From the NCBI RefSeq assembly GCF_000334215.1, contig NZ_AMQY01000011.1, forward strand, positions 310,001-374,000: 64,000 nucleotides of DNA, written 5' to 3'. Made by a program: the position numbers and the translations under genes. The notes beneath the pieces are model-generated. The model had not been told where the DNA came from, searched no databases, and worked only from the letters and a program-made list of their open reading frames with translations. Of the stretch, positions 60,855-64,000 are shown in pieces (the stretch's first letter is position 1; every line of letters begins with the position of its first letter). The DNA is from Vreelandella jeotgali Hwa. Lineage in GTDB: Bacteria > Pseudomonadota > Gammaproteobacteria > Pseudomonadales > Halomonadaceae.

Positions 60855-60878
60855 TACATTCAAAACTGTATGGATAGT
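60855..60878. promoter_or_regulatory. Probable TetR operator upstream of the tetR gene
   Basis: Starts TACATTCA and includes TGTATGGAT; 16 of 24 positions match the palindrome upstream of acrA. It lies about 60 bases before the repressor start, fitting autoregulation. Confidence 0.6.
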
Positions 60879-60962
60879 GTTGACGAGACTGACTGGATCG
60901 TGCCGGGCACGCCGGCCAGGATCGGCGGTAGCTTGCTTGTGGCCGCCTGGCGGCTTCGCTTG

Positions 60963-61961
60963 TTACGCCGCCGCCGTTGTTTTAACGCGTCCCAGCGCAT
61001 CGTCGTACACGCTGAGTCCGGCGCCGTCGCGGTGGGCATTTTCCGCCAGATGGCGGCGGAACTGGCGCCCGCCCGGGCAGCCCTGAAACAGCCCCAGGGT
61101 GTGGCGGGTGATATGGTTGAGCTTGGCACCGTCCGCCAGGCGCTGCGCGATGTAGGGGCGAAACGCCAGCGCTGCCTGCATGCGCTCGTCGGCAGGGTTG
61201 GGCACGCCGTACAGTCGGCGGTCCACATCGGCGAGTTGCCAGGGGTTTTGATAGGCTTCGCGGCCCATCATGACGCTGTCGACTCGCTCCAGCTCGTCGG
61301 CGCAGGCGTCCAGGCTGGTCAGCCCGCCGTTGATGCCAATATGCAGCGACGGATGACGCGCCTTGAGACGATGCACCCGGGCACGATTCAGCGGCGGCAC
61401 GTCGCGGTTTTGCCTGGGCGAGAGCCCCTCGAGCCAGGCCTTGCGTGCGTGGACCGTGAATATCTCGCCGCCGGCCTCGGCCACGGTGGTAATAAAATGC
61501 TCCAGGTCGGCATCTTCGTCCTGGTCGTCAATGCCGATACGGCACTTGACCGTCACCGGGATCGTGACCGCCGCCTGCATGGCTTTTACCGCTGCGGCGA
61601 CCTTGTCGGGGTAGGCCATCAGGCAGGCACCGATCAGGTTGTTCTGCACCCGGTCGCTCGGGCACCCCACGTTCAGATTCACCTCGTTGTAGCCCCACGC
61701 CTCGGCAATGGCTGCGCATTCGGCCAGCGCCCCGGCGTCGCTACCGCCCAGCTGTAGCGCCAGCGGATACTCGACCGCATCATGGCCCAGAAAACGCTCA
61801 CGCGGCGAGCCGTATAGTATCGCCCCGGTCGTGACCATTTCGGTATACAGCAGCGCTCGGCGGGTCAGCGTTCGAGAAAAAGCGCGAAAATCCCGCGTGG
61901 TGCGCTCCATCATCGGCGCGACGGAAAAGCGGCGGGCATCATTGGCCAGGTGAGCTGTCAT
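60963..61961 (-). CDS. dusA: tRNA-dihydrouridine(20/20a) synthase DusA
   Basis: A 332-residue FMN enzyme. RFSVAPMMERTTRDFRAF opens the barrel, LALQLGGSDAGALAECA follows, the catalytic Cys lies in NLNVGCPSDRVQN, VTVKCRIGIDD and FTVHARKAWLEGLSPRQNRD bind FMN, and GINGGLTSLD plus MMGREAYQNPW close it. It reduces uridine 20 and 20a of tRNA D-loops. Single gene, upstream of the tetR gene in the same direction. Confidence 0.93.
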   Translation of the reverse strand: MTAHLANDARRFSVAPMMERTTRDFRAFSRTLTRRALLYTEMVTTGAILYGSPRERFLGHDAVEYPLALQLGGSDAGALAECAAIAEAWGYNEVNLNVGCPSDRVQNNLIGACLMAYPDKVAAAVKAMQAAVTIPVTVKCRIGIDDQDEDADLEHFITTVAEAGGEIFTVHARKAWLEGLSPRQNRDVPPLNRARVHRLKARHPSLHIGINGGLTSLDACADELERVDSVMMGREAYQNPWQLADVDRRLYGVPNPADERMQAALAFRPYIAQRLADGAKLNHITRHTLGLFQGCPGGRQFRRHLAENAHRDGAGLSVYDDALGRVKTTAAA

Positions 61962-62191
61962 CGGGTCTATTGTCTCTTTGCGGGCAATCAGGGTGTATTC
62001 GGCAGGGAAGCCCCGGTATTCTACCCAATACGGTGCTATCTATCACATGGCATGGGCAACATGGCGACATCTGCCCTGGCTTTTCACCAGATCACCGGAG
62101 ACGCCGATCGCCTAACCGGCGCTTAATCGCCTCTGGCTAGCATGGGCCCGATAGCCTATTGAGACGATGTAGCAAACCAGAGGAGGTCGGG

Positions 62192-63046
62192 GTGTTATCA
62201 CTGACGTTGGGGCCGCTGGCGGTGTCGGTCGGGCAGGCGCTGATTGTGCTGGCGTTTCTTGTTGCGCTGGTAGCGGGTAAGCTGTCGGCTCGGCGCCGGA
62301 ACGTCGCCATCGGCGATGCCATTATCAATCTTGCTCTGGTGGGGCTGGTGGCAGCGCGGCTGGTGTTCGTCGGGCGGTATTTTTCCAGCTATGGGCTGGA
62401 CCCGCTGAGTTGGATCGATATCCGCGACGGCGGTTTTGATCTGATGGCGGGTCTGGCTGCAATGGCGGCGTACGGCGGCTATGTGGGCTGGCGCCAGGCG
62501 GCGATGCGTCGCCCGCTGTGCATGGCGGCCTTTGCCGGCCTGCTGGCATGGGGGCTGACCGGCGGCGCCTTGAGCCTGATCGAGCATCAGGCCAGCCGGC
62601 CACCTCAGGCAACGCTGCATACGCTGGATAACAAGCCGGTCAACCTCGCGGATCTACAGCAACAAGCCGGCCACAAGCCAATGGTTGTCAACCTCTGGGC
62701 GACCTGGTGCCCGCCGTGCCGCAAGGAGATGCCGCTACTCGAACAGGCGCAAGAGCAGCGGCCCGATCTGATGTTCGTGTTTGCCAACCAGGGAGAAGAC
62801 GGCATCACCATCCGTGATTTCATGGACCAAATGGCGTTGGACATGGATCATGTGCTGCTGGATCGACAGGGCAACATTGGTCAGCTGGCAGGCTCCGCGG
62901 CGCTACCCACAACGCTGTTTTACGCCGCCGATGGTGAGCTGGTGGACAGTCATCTGGGCGAGCTTTCAGCGGCGACCCTGAAAGAGGCGTTAAAACCGCT
63001 GGAGACGGCGTCGGACCCTTCAATATCTACGCAGGAAACCCCGTAA
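62192..63046 (+). CDS. Membrane-anchored TlpA-like thiol-disulfide protein
   Basis: A 284-residue protein. About four membrane helices occupy residues 1-135 in an arrangement like a shortened Lgt or DsbD-type membrane module; a thioredoxin domain follows with the redox motif NLWATWCPPCRKEMP and the cis-Pro of ALPTTLFY. It should pass or receive electrons in the periplasm, for cytochrome c or protein disulfide repair. GTG start at 62192 has AGGAGG just upstream. The last codon overlaps the L,D-transpeptidase start (TAATG). Confidence 0.78.
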   Translation: MLSLTLGPLAVSVGQALIVLAFLVALVAGKLSARRRNVAIGDAIINLALVGLVAARLVFVGRYFSSYGLDPLSWIDIRDGGFDLMAGLAAMAAYGGYVGWRQAAMRRPLCMAAFAGLLAWGLTGGALSLIEHQASRPPQATLHTLDNKPVNLADLQQQAGHKPMVVNLWATWCPPCRKEMPLLEQAQEQRPDLMFVFANQGEDGITIRDFMDQMALDMDHVLLDRQGNIGQLAGSAALPTTLFYAADGELVDSHLGELSAATLKEALKPLETASDPSISTQETP

Positions 63047-64000
63047 TGCTTAACAAGGCGAATGCCCTTTTGCCGCTGGTCCGGTGCCTCAGCCGCCGGG
63101 CTGTGCCGTTGGTGCTGATGCTCCTGCCGGCGGCGGTGATGGCGAATGACGAAGCGCCGCATGGCCGCTATACGTTGCCCGATACCGGCGACATGGTCGG
63201 TGAGGCGTACAAGGTAGACGTTCGGGAAGGGCAGACGCTACTCGATATTGCACACGAGCATAACGTGGGCTACGAAGAAATTCGTCACTCCAATCCGGAT
63301 ACCAGCATTTGGGCACCCGATGCCGGTGACGAAGTCGTGATTCCGGCGCGCTATATTCTGCCACCGGTGCGCCGCGAGGGCATTGTGATCAACCTCGCCG
63401 AGCTGCGCCTCTACTACTATCCGGACACGGCAAAAGACGAACCGCCGCGCGTGGAAACCTACCCCATCGGCATTGGGCGCGACGGTTACGACACCCCGTT
63501 GGGGGTGACGGAAACCACCACCAAGGTCAGAAATCCGGCCTGGTATCCGCCCGAGTCGATACGTCAGGAGGCGGCCGAAAACGGCGAGACGCTGCCCCCC
63601 AAGGTGCCGGCGGGCAAGGATAACCCGCTGGGGTCCCGCGCTATTCTGCTGGACCTTCCGGGCTATCTGATACACGGCACCAACCGTCCCGACGGGGTGG
63701 GTATGCGCGTCAGCCACGGCTGTGTGCGCATGATGCCCGAAACCATCGAAGCGCTGTTTCCGCGCATCAAGGTCGGTGAGCGTGTCAATATCATTGATAT
63801 GCCGGTCAAGGTGGGTCGTGAAAACGGACAGCGGTATGTGCAGTCCTTCCCCCGGGACGATCAGCAGATCGAGATGGGCGATCTGCTGCACGCGCTGGAA
63901 GAAATCGACGAGGCCGATGATAGGCCCGTGGACTACGCACAGCTCCGTCAGGCGTTGGAAAACAGTGGCTGGCAGCCAACGGTTCTGGCACCGGTTGACG
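63046..64000 (+). CDS. L,D-transpeptidase with LysM domain (ErfK/YbiS-like), partial
   Basis: The first 318 residues of a periplasmic L,D-transpeptidase; the end is beyond the window. Signal peptide (AVPLVLMLLPAAVMA), a LysM domain (YKVDVREGQTLLDIAHEHNV, then NPDTSIWAPDAGDEVVIP), and the YkuD domain with YPIGIGRDGYDTPLG, LIHGTNRPDGVG and the catalytic VSHGCVRMMPE. This matches E. coli ErfK/YbiS/YcfS, which attach Braun lipoprotein to the wall. It is the third L,D-transpeptidase in this window. Coupled to the thioredoxin gene, which may keep the active Cys reduced. Confidence 0.88.
   Translation, partial: MLNKANALLPLVRCLSRRAVPLVLMLLPAAVMANDEAPHGRYTLPDTGDMVGEAYKVDVREGQTLLDIAHEHNVGYEEIRHSNPDTSIWAPDAGDEVVIPARYILPPVRREGIVINLAELRLYYYPDTAKDEPPRVETYPIGIGRDGYDTPLGVTETTTKVRNPAWYPPESIRQEAAENGETLPPKVPAGKDNPLGSRAILLDLPGYLIHGTNRPDGVGMRVSHGCVRMMPETIEALFPRIKVGERVNIIDMPVKVGRENGQRYVQSFPRDDQQIEMGDLLHALEEIDEADDRPVDYAQLRQALENSGWQPTVLAPVD

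Overview
This is a GC-rich bacterial chromosome segment, most like a gammaproteobacterium of the Halomonadaceae (Halomonas group). That placement is inferred from the protein set: a Gram-negative envelope (RND efflux, LpxR and LpxL homologues, LolA-like protein), a PomAB-type sodium-dependent flagellar stator, and an aryl polyene cluster. No rRNA or tRNA gene was seen, so it is not proven.

Bases 1-17,173 (all minus strand) form an aryl polyene (APE) pigment cluster, read as one tightly packed operon starting near 17.2 kb and running off the left edge. In transcription order it encodes a chain length factor, an acyltransferase, two acyl carrier proteins, a membrane protein (ApeG) broken by a one-base frameshift, an AMP ligase fused to a dehydratase half, a glycosyltransferase, an LpxL-type acyltransferase, an aromatic ammonia lyase, a thioesterase, a LolA-like protein, an MMPL exporter, a halogenase-like flavoprotein, a DUF3261 lipoprotein, ketosynthase, dehydratase, ketoreductase, a second ketosynthase, a small exported protein and a phosphopantetheinyl transferase (partial). 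Together they would make an aryl head group, extend it as an ACP-bound conjugated polyene, attach it to a lipid or sugar anchor and move it to the outer membrane.

Bases 17.5-29 kb hold a cation:dicarboxylate/amino acid symporter, a deaminase, RlpA, threonine aldolase, an ABC exporter cut by an intact-looking 1,435-bp IS3-family element, two L,D-transpeptidases and an M23 endopeptidase. Bases 29-44 kb hold a LysR regulator, a PRC-barrel protein with 11-residue repeats, a DEAD-box helicase, endonuclease V, an amidoligase plus class I glutamine amidotransferase pair, a large MscS-family channel, two J-domain-like proteins, a class V aminotransferase, deoC, and an LpxL-type acyltransferase. Bases 44-53 kb hold acyl-CoA dehydrogenase, enoyl-CoA hydratase, an LpxR-like lipid A deacylase, YghU, an OsmC-family protein, pomAB, a Nudix hydrolase and a NIF3-like protein. 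Bases 53-61 kb hold a tolC-acrA-acrB efflux system and its TetR regulator, with a shared operator motif at three promoters. The right end has dusA, a membrane-anchored thioredoxin and a partial L,D-transpeptidase.

The most unusual feature is a set of about ten intergenic arrays of degenerate short tandem repeats (unit 13-20 bp). Each has its own sequence, and several begin at the stop codon of the neighbouring gene. I know of no named family that explains them.
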